The position numbers and the translations under genes are program-made. This document shows positions 31,556 to 39,434 of a DNA stretch of 45,673 bases, in pieces (the stretch's first letter is position 1; the number at the start of each line of letters is the position of its first letter). The stretch is taken from assembly GCA_964418385.1 (NCBI GenBank), contig CAYQLH010000003.1, positions 1 through 45,673 on the forward strand, given 5' to 3'. This DNA is from RGIG2560 sp964418385 (GTDB lineage Bacteria > Patescibacteriota > Microgenomatia > UBA1400 > PJMF01). Under the pieces are notes generated by a model. It was given only the letters and a program-made list of their open reading frames with translations, was not told where the DNA came from and did not search any database.

Positions 31556-32418
31556 TACAAGATTTCCTCAGTGTCTGCAGCCGGTTTTTCCCAAGGGATA
31601 AGGTAATTATCACGGCGCATCGCTTGGTTTTCACCGACTTTTTTGGCTTCGCCGCGCAAGATTTTCTCGAAAGGTTCACAGTGCGGACAGCCGCCATGAG
31701 GACATTTGAAAGCCTGGAGTTTACGGGCAGTGGCAATACGACGACCGATCTCGAGGATGCGGTTTTTAGCATCGTCAAGCGAGGGCAGTGGTTTAGGTGT
31801 GAGCTCGTTACTGAGTTCGAGGTACCAATAACTGGCTTGTTTGACGTGATAACGCTGACAATTTACGGCCAAAAGCAAATAAATGGGTAGTTGTAAGGAT
31901 TGAGGGTCTTCGGGCGTTTTACTGGTCTTAAAATCAATAATATGCACCGTTTGGTCATCGGGGAAGTATTGAATCCAGTCGAGCTTGCCGCAAAGGATAA
32001 TGTTTTCGCTTTCGCTCAGCCAGTAATTGGGTAAATCTTCTTTGATTTTGACGGCGAGTTCAGCGAGCGGACCGGGATGAGCCATGACCCGCTCGAGCAT
32101 GGCACGGCCGCGGTCGTGATATTTTTGTTCTACGCTGGAACTTGTGAAACCACCAGCCTCACCGCTGACTTGTGACCAGGCTTTTTCGTACGGGACTAGT
32201 AGACTTTCGCGGAAACGTTCTTTGGTGGGAACGGTAGAAAGACCTTCAAGAACATCGTGAACGGCGATACCGAGTGAGAGTGCGGGGGAAACAATTTGAA
32301 TTTTATGCTTGGTGGTGGGGTCTTTGTAGACGTTTTTGAGGTAATACGCTCGAGGGCAAGCGAGATAATCGCTGATGCTGCTGTGAGAAATCCAAGTGGC
32401 GCTATATTTGTCTGGCAT
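31555..32418 (-). CDS. PD-(D/E)XK nuclease, RecB/AddB/Cas4-like
   Basis: 287 residues from ATG 32418. The nuclease core is CGKLDWIQ ... VHIIDFKTSKTP, with the Asp and D-x-K residues of the RecB-nuclease fold. A cysteine in YLACPRAYYL at the N terminus and three in KCPHGGCPHCEPF at the C terminus match the 4Fe-4S arrangement of AddB and Cas4 proteins. No helicase or CRISPR genes are nearby, so a DNA-repair exonuclease role is likelier than CRISPR adaptation. A TGCTATAAT box ending 6 bp before 32418 fixes the start; a longer frame to 32505 would begin upstream of transcription. Confidence 0.82.
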   Translation of the reverse strand: MPDKYSATWISHSSISDYLACPRAYYLKNVYKDPTTKHKIQIVSPALSLGIAVHDVLEGLSTVPTKERFRESLLVPYEKAWSQVSGEAGGFTSSSVEQKYHDRGRAMLERVMAHPGPLAELAVKIKEDLPNYWLSESENIILCGKLDWIQYFPDDQTVHIIDFKTSKTPEDPQSLQLPIYLLLAVNCQRYHVKQASYWYLELSNELTPKPLPSLDDAKNRILEIGRRIATARKLQAFKCPHGGCPHCEPFEKILRGEAKKVGENQAMRRDNYLIPWEKPAADTEEIL

Positions 32419-32424
32419 AGGGTG

Positions 32425-32433
32425 ATTATAGCA
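32425..32433 (-). promoter_or_regulatory. Extended -10 promoter of the nuclease gene
   Basis: TGCTATAAT on the minus strand, 6 bp before ATG 32418: a leaderless message for the nuclease/secreted-protein pair. Confidence 0.6.
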
Positions 32434-32472
32434 TGGATTTGGAGAATAATTGAGGCAGATTTTGCAATTTAA

Positions 32473-32494
32473 AACCCCGGGCAAGCCCGGGGTT
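32473..32494 (-). terminator. Terminator after the 286-residue membrane protein gene
   Basis: AACCCCGGGC-AA-GCCCGGGGTT is a perfect 10-bp stem. On the minus strand it is followed by TTAAATT after the terminal TT, ending the gene at 32518. Confidence 0.85.
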
Positions 32495-32517
32495 CGTGTT
32501 TTCAAGTGTCAAGTGGT

Positions 32518-33378
32518 TTAGCCACGGCGGCAACGGAAGCGGAAAGTATCCGACCAATCGCCGAAACCTTGACCGTCGAAGCGCACACGATAGCGCACGT
32601 AGTAATCACGTTCGTTATCGATGCTGACGGAGAAGACTACGCGGTCAGTTTGTTCGTAGCGATGACTGTAAGTGTCGCTATTGCCTACAGACGTACCGAC
32701 GTTAACTTCGTATTCAACTGCGGATTTGCCGTCACGTTCGTACTTAGGAAGCACAACGCGAGCGTCATTCCAGCGGTTACCACCGTCAAAATTGCCACAA
32801 TTTTCCAAATATGGCGTGTAAGGCTTGTTGTTACCCCAGTTGTCGTTATAATCGTAGTAATAATTATTGGGATAATAATACGTGGGCGCTGGCACGTAGT
32901 TGACTGTTTGCACTGGTGCCGCCGCTTGCACGGTTTTCACCACCGTATTGGTAGTACCTTTGCTGCTTTCTGCCACCGGATTGATGGTAATGTTGATATT
33001 AGTACCATCACTCGAGGTGGTAATGCGACCATTGGGGATTTCCACGTCAGAACCACTAACGGCTTGACCGTTCACCGTAATATTTGGTTGAGCGGCGTCC
33101 GCAGTTTTTTCCGTGCTGGTGGGGACACTCACCGCTGCCGGTGTGGCGACAGCGACAGTCTCGACCTCTGGAGTTACCTGGCGATAGTTGTAATAAATCA
33201 TGATCCCTACGACCACGATCGCACACAAAATCGCGCCTGGGACCAAGCTAAAACGACGTTCGGTAGGATACATGGCACGCACAGGCGCACCACCCCCGGC
33301 AAATTGGCTAGCAGCGCTCGCATCAGTACGATAGCGTGCCTGGCGTTCGTTATCTTGACGATATTGCACATCTGTCAT
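32518..33378 (-). CDS. Single-pass membrane protein, hypothetical
   Basis: 286 residues. A cytoplasmic N-terminal part of about 42 residues, rich in Arg and Gln, is followed by a membrane helix (about 46-62, LVPGAILCAIVVVGIMIYY), a Thr/Val/Ala linker, a Tyr/Asn/Pro-rich segment (about 160-185, YYYPNNYYYDYNDNW) and a C-terminal beta-rich domain ending VRYRVRFDGQGFGDWSDTFRF, reminiscent of a fibronectin-III-like strand pattern. Two cysteines (ENCGNF and FRCRRG) may pair. Probably surface-exposed, possibly adhesive; that is inference. An AGAAGGA ribosome site precedes the ATG. It is divergent from the LCP gene. Confidence 0.7.
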   Translation of the reverse strand: MTDVQYRQDNERQARYRTDASAASQFAGGGAPVRAMYPTERRFSLVPGAILCAIVVVGIMIYYNYRQVTPEVETVAVATPAAVSVPTSTEKTADAAQPNITVNGQAVSGSDVEIPNGRITTSSDGTNINITINPVAESSKGTTNTVVKTVQAAAPVQTVNYVPAPTYYYPNNYYYDYNDNWGNNKPYTPYLENCGNFDGGNRWNDARVVLPKYERDGKSAVEYEVNVGTSVGNSDTYSHRYEQTDRVVFSVSIDNERDYYVRYRVRFDGQGFGDWSDTFRFRCRRG

Positions 33379-33417
33379 ATTTTGGTTTCCTTCTTATCCT
33401 TCTAACTTTATTTTTCA

Positions 33418-33439
33418 CTTATTAAGGTATCTTAATAAG
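33418..33439 (-). promoter_or_regulatory. Inverted repeat in the leader of the membrane-protein gene
   Basis: CTTATTAAG-GTAT-CTTAATAAG is a perfect 9-bp inverted repeat placed 15 bp after the -10 box of the minus-strand gene. It could be an operator or a 5' mRNA hairpin. Confidence 0.55.
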
Positions 33440-33453
33440 CGTTAATATTGTTT

Positions 33454-33482
33454 ATTATATCACATATAGGTCGTTTTGTCAA
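33454..33482 (-). promoter_or_regulatory. Consensus promoter of the membrane-protein gene
   Basis: On the minus strand TTGACA (33477-33482), a 17-bp spacer and TATAAT (33454-33459), in the context TTGACAAAA..TGTGATATAATA. It leaves a leader of about 70 nt, one of the few long leaders here. Confidence 0.8.
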
Positions 33483-33506
33483 GGGGGTAATTTTCTGGGG
33501 AAAATA

Positions 33507-33515
33507 TGGTATAAT
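33507..33515 (+). promoter_or_regulatory. Extended -10 promoter of the LCP gene
   Basis: TGGTATAAT ends 7 bp before ATG 33523. It lies back-to-back with the divergent promoter at 33454-33482. Confidence 0.65.
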
Positions 33516-33522
33516 TGTCGCC

Positions 33523-34749
33523 ATGCTCAAACGCTGGTATTTTTGGCTTTTAATGGTGGTGGTTTTGGTGGTAACTGCCTTTTTAACGGTGATTTGTGGG
33601 CTTTTTTTTGCGACACCAGTGATTGTAGTGGGTGGTGACACCGGCAAATTGATTGGCATGGAATTGGAACCCGTGGCTGAGGATCCACTAAAACCAGTGC
33701 ATGTATTGCTTATGGGTCACGGTGGGGCGGGACACAGTGGTGGTGGTTTGGCTGATACGATGATAGTCGCGCAAGTGATTCCCAGGCAACAGCAGGTGAA
33801 TTTATTTTCGATTCCACGAGATTTGTGGGTGGAATTGCCATTTCCCAGTAGCGCCGGTGGCAAGGAGAATTTGCACGCGAAAGTGAATACGACCCTGGCG
33901 ATTGGCAATAGTGAACGACAGTATTCTTGGCGTCCGAGCGCGTATACAGGCGAACACGGTGGTGGCGAGTTGGCGAAGGAGGTGGTTGGCCAGATCATGG
34001 GTCAAAAAATTGATTATTACGTAGCGGTGGATTTTAGCGGTTTTGTGAAGGTGATTGAAACAATTGCTGGCAAAAATGGTTTGAGCGTGGATGTCCCCTA
34101 CTCTTTTGTGGATGAATTCTATCCAATCGAAGGCAAAGAAGACGATCCGTGCGACTTTAGCGAAGAACAAATTGCTTCGATGTCAGCGGAGCTTTCGGGT
34201 TACGAACTTGAACAGCAATTTACTTGTCGCTATGAGCGTTTGGCTTTCAGCGCGGGCAAACAGACAATTGCCCCGGAAGAATTGCTGAAATTTGTACGTT
34301 CACGCCATTCTGGCACCAACGGTGGGGATTTTGGGCGTTCGCAGCGCCAACAGGTAGTGATTGAAGCTTTGAAGAAAAAAATTCTTTCGCCGAGCATGAT
34401 TACGAAAATTCCTGAATTGGCGTCACAAGTGCTGAAATACGTCAAAACTGATCTGGATACGACCCTTATCAGCAATGTTTTGCTTGCTTATGAAAATCTG
34501 GACGATTTTACAATTACGAGTTATGTGATCACCAATAAAAACTTGCTCAAAGACGGACGGAGTGCGGATAGACAGTATATTTTGCTGCCACGCGTGGGCG
34601 AAGATAATTATCGTGAGATTCAGGGCTTGGTGGAGTATGCTTTGGAGGCGAGTGGTGAGGCGAGTTTGGATTTATATCTGGAAGAACTGGACGTACACGC
34701 GCAGGCTCTTGAAGACGCTCGTGCGGCGGCGCGTGGTGAGCAAGACTAA
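33523..34749 (+). CDS. LytR-CpsA-Psr (LCP) family ligase
   Basis: 408 residues from ATG 33523. An N-terminal membrane helix (about 6-28) is followed by the extracellular LCP domain: VHVLLMGHGG, LADTMIVAQV, INLFSIPRDLWV-like (VNLFSIPRDLWVEL), KVNTTLAIG, YYVAVDFSGFVKVIE, FVRSRHSGTNGGDFGRSQRQQ. The Arg/Asp residues that bind pyrophosphate lipid are conserved. LCP enzymes transfer undecaprenyl-linked glycopolymers onto peptidoglycan or proteins, fitting the glycosyltransferases around it. Two cysteines (DPCDF and FTCRY) sit in an insertion. A frame extending upstream to 33448 is not used because the promoter lies within it. Confidence 0.9.
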   Translation: MLKRWYFWLLMVVVLVVTAFLTVICGLFFATPVIVVGGDTGKLIGMELEPVAEDPLKPVHVLLMGHGGAGHSGGGLADTMIVAQVIPRQQQVNLFSIPRDLWVELPFPSSAGGKENLHAKVNTTLAIGNSERQYSWRPSAYTGEHGGGELAKEVVGQIMGQKIDYYVAVDFSGFVKVIETIAGKNGLSVDVPYSFVDEFYPIEGKEDDPCDFSEEQIASMSAELSGYELEQQFTCRYERLAFSAGKQTIAPEELLKFVRSRHSGTNGGDFGRSQRQQVVIEALKKKILSPSMITKIPELASQVLKYVKTDLDTTLISNVLLAYENLDDFTITSYVITNKNLLKDGRSADRQYILLPRVGEDNYREIQGLVEYALEASGEASLDLYLEELDVHAQALEDARAAARGEQD

Positions 34750-34765
34750 GATGACTGGTGGTTTA

Positions 34766-34774
34766 TGGTATAAT
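34766..34774 (+). promoter_or_regulatory. Extended -10 promoter of the WaaE-like gene
   Basis: TGGTATAAT, 7 bp before ATG 34782: leaderless. An ATG at 34758 lies upstream of the promoter. Confidence 0.65.
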
Positions 34775-34781
34775 ACACCAT

Positions 34782-35582
34782 ATGGAAAAAGTTTCGTTAA
34801 CGGTGGTGATTATTGCGCGAGATGAAGCGGAAAACTTGCGACATCTGTTGCCACATTTAACTTGGGCGTCGAGAGTAATCGTAGTGGGCAATCATTGTCA
34901 GGATGAAACGGCGCAAGTGGCACGTGAAAATGGTGCCGAATACCTGGAAAACGGGGCGGAAAGTTTTGCCAAAATGCGTGAGAGCGTGCTGGAAAAAATT
35001 GAAACCGAATGGGTGTTTTATCTGGATGCGGATGAACGGGTGACGCGAGATTTAGCTGAAGAAATTGCCCAAAAATTGGCTCACAGTGCGGGCGTGGCGG
35101 CTTATCGTTTACGCCGGGAGAATTATCACTACGGAGTGAAAATGACCGGTGGTGGTTGGCAAAACGATACAGTGGTGCGACTTTTGCGACGCTCAACGTT
35201 GCGTGGTTGGGATGGTGAAATTCACGAAAGCCCAGTTTTTGAGGGTGAAACACAAACATTGAACGCTCCCCTACTCCATTTTACACATCGCGGTACCGCT
35301 GCCAATTTGGCGAAAAGCAGCCGGTGGACGATTAAGGAGGCTCGACTTTTGGCAGCGGCGCGGCAAACGCCAGTGCGACCGTCGACGATTTTGCGCAAAG
35401 TAATTATGGAGTTTTATCGACGTTTTTGGCAGCAGCGCGGGTATCGTGATGGGATGGCTGGTTTTGTGGAAGCGTTGGTGCAAGCGTGTAATCGTGGTTT
35501 TGTTTATATTCAAGTCTGGGAGTGTATGCAAAAACCGTCAATTGAGCAGCGTTACGAAAAACTGGAAGAATCATTAAATTAG
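34782..35582 (+). CDS. GT2 glycosyltransferase, WaaE/KdtX-like
   Basis: 266 residues. A GT-A core with VVIIARDEAENL at the N terminus, a VVGNHCQDETAQVA segment in the place of the usual VVDSxSTDxT, and the DxD motif VFYLDADERV. YRLRRENYHYG, TVVRLLRR and the HESPVFEG-type region are typical of the LPS-core GT2 branch named after WaaE, here acting on an unknown surface glycan. Like its relatives it probably uses a nucleotide sugar on the cytoplasmic face. It is similar to the N-terminal half of the fusion protein at 42798. Confidence 0.85.
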   Translation: MEKVSLTVVIIARDEAENLRHLLPHLTWASRVIVVGNHCQDETAQVARENGAEYLENGAESFAKMRESVLEKIETEWVFYLDADERVTRDLAEEIAQKLAHSAGVAAYRLRRENYHYGVKMTGGGWQNDTVVRLLRRSTLRGWDGEIHESPVFEGETQTLNAPLLHFTHRGTAANLAKSSRWTIKEARLLAAARQTPVRPSTILRKVIMEFYRRFWQQRGYRDGMAGFVEALVQACNRGFVYIQVWECMQKPSIEQRYEKLEESLN

Positions 35583-35607
35583 TGTATAAAAATAGTGCTT
35601 ATTATAG

Positions 35608-35613
35608 TATAAT
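35608..35613 (+). promoter_or_regulatory. -10 box of the GT4 gene
   Basis: TATAAT, 11 bp before ATG 35625, leaving a leader of about 5 nt. Confidence 0.5.
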
Positions 35614-35624
35614 AGAGATAATTT

Positions 35625-36719
35625 ATGAAAGTTGTATTTTATTCACCTTACATTCCTGGCCATTTCGGTGGTGGAGAAAAATACTTGTTGGACACAGCTT
35701 GTGTCTATGCGCAAAAACATGATGTTGCCATTGGCATTGGCGGTGAAAAAAGCGCGGACGAATTGGTGGCAATTAAACGAAAATACGAAAAGTTTTTGGG
35801 TCAGGAATTGCAGAAGATAGAGTTTATTGCCGCACCTTTGGGTTTGCCTGGTAAACGTCTGCAAAAATTGGCTTGGACGCGTAAGTTTGACGTGCTTTAC
35901 TACGTGACTGACGGGAGCGCGTTTGTGTCTTTGGCTGGTAAAAACATCATGCATATTCAGGTGCCGTTGACGCTACCGCCTAAAAAAGGCTGGGAAAAAT
36001 GGAAATTTAAGCGTTTCAGAGTTATTAACGCTAATTCGCTTTTTACCAAAAAAGTGGTGGAGAAGTTTTGGAAAGTAGATGTGGATTTGGTGTGTCATCC
36101 TGGTGTGAGAATTGAAGATTTACAAGCGACGGTGCGTAAAAAAGAAAAAATAATACTAAGCGTGGGTCGTTTTTTTGATAATTTGCACACTAAAAATCAA
36201 GATTTTTTGGTGGAGACATTTGGAAAATTGCGAGAAAAAAACCCGGAGCTTTTGCGAGGTTGGAAATTAGTTTTGATTGGTTCGGTAGAAAGTAAAGCTT
36301 ATCTTGATCGGGTACGTAAATTGGCTAACGGTTTACCGGTGGAAATAATTACCAATGCGAAACGCGCCGAATTGGTGACGTATTACCAAAAAGCAGCGAT
36401 TTATTGGCACGCAACGGGCGCACTCACTGACGAAGAAGCTCATCCAGAAAAAATGGAACATTTTGGAATTGCGACAGTGGAAGCGATGGCAGCGGGAGCA
36501 ATTCCGATTGTGGTGGGTAAAGGTGGGCAAAAAGAGATTCTGGGCAATAAATTGCGGGATTTAAGTTGGCAAACGCAAAACGAGTGTTTAAAGCTAACGC
36601 GTAAATTTATTAAAGATGAAAAAATGCGGGCTAAATATGAAGCACTAGTACGCGTGCGGGCGCAGAAATTTGGGTGGGGTAATTTTGAGAAAAAGTGCTG
36701 GCAGATGTTGGAAATGTAA
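35625..36719 (+). CDS. GT4 glycosyltransferase
   Basis: 364 residues with a GT-B fold. The N-terminal acceptor domain begins VVFYSPYIPGHFGGGEKYLL. The nucleotide-sugar domain carries ILSVGRFFDNLHTKNQDFLVETF, LVLIGSV, and the E-x7-E type signature EHFGIATVEAMAAGAIPIV. Retaining transferases of this family add mannose, glucose, GlcNAc and others, so the donor is undetermined. The ATG is almost leaderless after the box at 35608. The GT2/GT-C fusion gene begins 3 bp after its stop, so the two are co-translated. Confidence 0.88.
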   Translation: MKVVFYSPYIPGHFGGGEKYLLDTACVYAQKHDVAIGIGGEKSADELVAIKRKYEKFLGQELQKIEFIAAPLGLPGKRLQKLAWTRKFDVLYYVTDGSAFVSLAGKNIMHIQVPLTLPPKKGWEKWKFKRFRVINANSLFTKKVVEKFWKVDVDLVCHPGVRIEDLQATVRKKEKIILSVGRFFDNLHTKNQDFLVETFGKLREKNPELLRGWKLVLIGSVESKAYLDRVRKLANGLPVEIITNAKRAELVTYYQKAAIYWHATGALTDEEAHPEKMEHFGIATVEAMAAGAIPIVVGKGGQKEILGNKLRDLSWQTQNECLKLTRKFIKDEKMRAKYEALVRVRAQKFGWGNFEKKCWQMLEM

Positions 36720-36721
36720 AA

Positions 36722-39421
36722 ATGAAAAAAAGAAATATCGCGATTACGTTTTTAATCCCGACATATAAGGGTTTGAAATTGCTGCAAAAGAATTTGCCAA
36801 GTGTGATGGACGAAATGATGACCGGTGACGAATTGCTCATTAGCGAGGATGCAGCTGGAGATTATGAAAATTTGCGATATTTTCGTAAAAAATATAATTT
36901 GCAGCTGGTGGAAAGTAACAAGGTGGGACAGCTTTATCGCGCGCGAATTACTTATCACGATAAAGCGGTGACGTTGTCTTTTTTGCAACGTGCTGTCAAT
37001 GGTCGTTTTGCGCGCAATGTCAATGAGGCTGTTAAACAAATTGAAAGTGCATATTTTTTGCTTTTAAACAACGATGTGAAACTGACTCCGGGAGTGCGTG
37101 ATAAGTTATATAAAACAATGGCCAAAGATGATAGCATTTTTGCGGTGAGTGCGCGTGAAGTGGACACAAGCGACAATAATCGCGTGAGCGGTCGCAATAA
37201 AATTTGGTGGAAAAAAGGACGGTTTTGGCATAGTCGTGATAATGACGTAGATCACAGTGGCGAAACTGCTTGGGCCTGTGGTGGTAGTAGTTTGTATGAC
37301 GCGGATAAGTGGGAAATTCTGGGTGGCTTTGATACGATTTATTACCCGGCATATTGGGAAGATATTGATATTTCTTGGCAAGCAAAGCGGCGAGGTTGGA
37401 AAGTGGTGTATTGTCACAAAGCAGTGGTAGAACATGCACACGAAACAACTAATAATGACGTTTTCGGGAAGCAAAAAATGGAGCAAATGAGCTGGCATGG
37501 TGGGACAAAGTTTGCGCGGAAAAATTCTCGTGGATGGCAAAAATTTGAATTTTGGTTTTACAATTTGTATTGGCAGTGTAAACAGTTTCCGGCGTTAAAG
37601 TTGTGGCTGGGAGTGTTGCTAGTAGCGTTGGTATCACGGTTGGCATTTTTGGATTTGCCGCATGGCTTGGCAGTAGACGAGGCAGCAATTGCTTATAACG
37701 GTTATGCGGTGTGGCTCAATCATCGTGATGAATGGTTGAATTTTTTACCGGTGACTTTCCGTTCTTTTGGTGATTATAAAGCACCATGGGCGATTTACGT
37801 GGTGGGTTTGAGTGAAATTTTGTGGGGTCGCAATTTGATTGCGATCCGATTGCCATTTGCGCTTGCTGGTATGGCGTCGATTTATTTGCTGATGTTGTTT
37901 ATGGATTTACTGCTGCGAGAAAAAACGCAGCGACACTTGGAACTTGCGGCAATTGCTGGAGCATTGATGACGATGTCGGTGTGGCACTGGCATTTTTCGC
38001 ATTTGGGTTTTGAAAATAACTGGGCGTTGTTTTTTCAACTTTTAGGCGGATATTTGTGGTTGAAAAATATGAGCACACCAACAGATAAACGCGGAATTCC
38101 GTGGTCGCAAAAATGGTGGTCAACAGAGATGTTTTGCTGCGGGCTTGCTTGGGTTTTAAGTATGTATAGTTATCACAGTGCCAAGTTGACGACGCCGCTT
38201 TGGTTGCTGATAATGCTGATTACAGGCTGGCGCGAAATCTGGCGCCGACGACAAGCGCTGATATTGCCGATTTTGGCTTGCGCATTGGTGGCGCTGCCGC
38301 TGATACAAGATAGTTTTTGCGAAGTGAGCGAAGAAACGCCATTTAGTTTTTTCTTGTGGTCGCAAAGTGTGAGTGGTAAACCGACGTGGCATGGCGGTTT
38401 TTGCGGTGATGGTAAGTTTAATGGTCACGGATTGGGTTTAACTCGCGGCGGGTCATCGTTTTTAACCAATAAAGATTTATCTTTTGGTGAAAAAACATAC
38501 CTTTTCGGTGAGAACATGTTGGCGTACTTTACGCCTGGATTTTTGTGGTGTGGTCAGCTGAATGAAGCCACAATTTACAAAAACTCGCAAGCGCCAAATG
38601 TGCGTCATGGCGATGGCGTAGATGGCGTTTTGGGGATTGTAGTTTTACCTTTGGTGGGGGTGCTGATAGCGACTTGCGTGCGTTATCCGCGCTGGCGGCA
38701 ACAATATGGACGCGTGGTGGTTTTGGGTGTTTTGATGGTCTTGATTGGGACGATTCCAGCGGCGATTACGGATCAAATTCCTCATGGCGTTCAAGCAATG
38801 GCTGCTTTGCCAGGATGGATGCTTTTGGCAACATTGGGTATCAATGCTTGGCAAATGTGGTGGCAGAGGCGGCGTGAGTATTTTGCCGGGAGTGTGATGT
38901 TGGTGATGGTGATAGCAGCAATAGAGGCGGGGCTGATGTATCGTCATTATATGAGTGTTTTCGCTCCAGTGGCGGTGCAGACGACAACCATTGGTGAACT
39001 GAGAGCATTAAAGGATTTAGAGAAACGACAAAAAGCTGCAAGCTACCTTTTTGCAATTAATTTAAATGATGTCTTTGCTCGAGCTAGCGAAGAGCGTCAG
39101 CAAGTGTCACAGATAATATATGCGGGCAGTTTGGAACACCCATATATTTACGCCTTGTTGGCTGAAGGTTTGACATCGGAACAGTATCGGTATGGTAAGT
39201 TAAGCGAAAAGTATTTATTTGTGGATAAAGTGAATGAAAACGAAATGGCGAAAAGTGATGTAGTGGTGATTTATTCGCCATGGGATATGGATGAGAGTTT
39301 GACGCGCGAGGTTACTGCTTGGGAACGTCAGTATTGTGAGCAAATTGAAACATTTGCTTTTGGTGATCAAGAAAACTTGCGAATGTGTTGGACTCGAGAA
39401 AATAATGAAACAGCACCATAA
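36722..39421 (+). CDS. Fusion: GT2 glycosyltransferase plus GT-C membrane transferase
   Basis: 899 residues. Residues 1-280 are a GT2 domain (ITFLIPTYKGLKLLQKNLPSV, DxD-like LLLNNDVKLT, YYPAYWEDIDISWQAKRRGW). From about 290 on there are some ten or more membrane helices of the ArnT/PMT (GT39/GT83) kind, with the loop motif LAVDEAAIAYNGY carrying the Asp-Glu pair, FRSFGDYKAPW, RLPFALAG and ITDQIPHGVQAMAALPGW. A soluble C-terminal part follows. GT-C enzymes use polyprenyl-phosphate sugars outside the membrane. The fusion would let one protein make the lipid-linked sugar inside and use it outside, if the GT2 part makes polyprenyl-P-sugar; this is inference. Confidence 0.85.
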   Translation: MKKRNIAITFLIPTYKGLKLLQKNLPSVMDEMMTGDELLISEDAAGDYENLRYFRKKYNLQLVESNKVGQLYRARITYHDKAVTLSFLQRAVNGRFARNVNEAVKQIESAYFLLLNNDVKLTPGVRDKLYKTMAKDDSIFAVSAREVDTSDNNRVSGRNKIWWKKGRFWHSRDNDVDHSGETAWACGGSSLYDADKWEILGGFDTIYYPAYWEDIDISWQAKRRGWKVVYCHKAVVEHAHETTNNDVFGKQKMEQMSWHGGTKFARKNSRGWQKFEFWFYNLYWQCKQFPALKLWLGVLLVALVSRLAFLDLPHGLAVDEAAIAYNGYAVWLNHRDEWLNFLPVTFRSFGDYKAPWAIYVVGLSEILWGRNLIAIRLPFALAGMASIYLLMLFMDLLLREKTQRHLELAAIAGALMTMSVWHWHFSHLGFENNWALFFQLLGGYLWLKNMSTPTDKRGIPWSQKWWSTEMFCCGLAWVLSMYSYHSAKLTTPLWLLIMLITGWREIWRRRQALILPILACALVALPLIQDSFCEVSEETPFSFFLWSQSVSGKPTWHGGFCGDGKFNGHGLGLTRGGSSFLTNKDLSFGEKTYLFGENMLAYFTPGFLWCGQLNEATIYKNSQAPNVRHGDGVDGVLGIVVLPLVGVLIATCVRYPRWRQQYGRVVVLGVLMVLIGTIPAAITDQIPHGVQAMAALPGWMLLATLGINAWQMWWQRRREYFAGSVMLVMVIAAIEAGLMYRHYMSVFAPVAVQTTTIGELRALKDLEKRQKAASYLFAINLNDVFARASEERQQVSQIIYAGSLEHPYIYALLAEGLTSEQYRYGKLSEKYLFVDKVNENEMAKSDVVVIYSPWDMDESLTREVTAWERQYCEQIETFAFGDQENLRMCWTRENNETAP

Positions 39422-39434
39422 ATACAGGTAGGAA

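Noticed and set aside
32506..33405. A 299-codon plus-strand frame opposite the membrane-protein gene
   Set aside because: The minus-strand gene has a consensus promoter, a ribosome site and a terminator; the plus frame has none of these.
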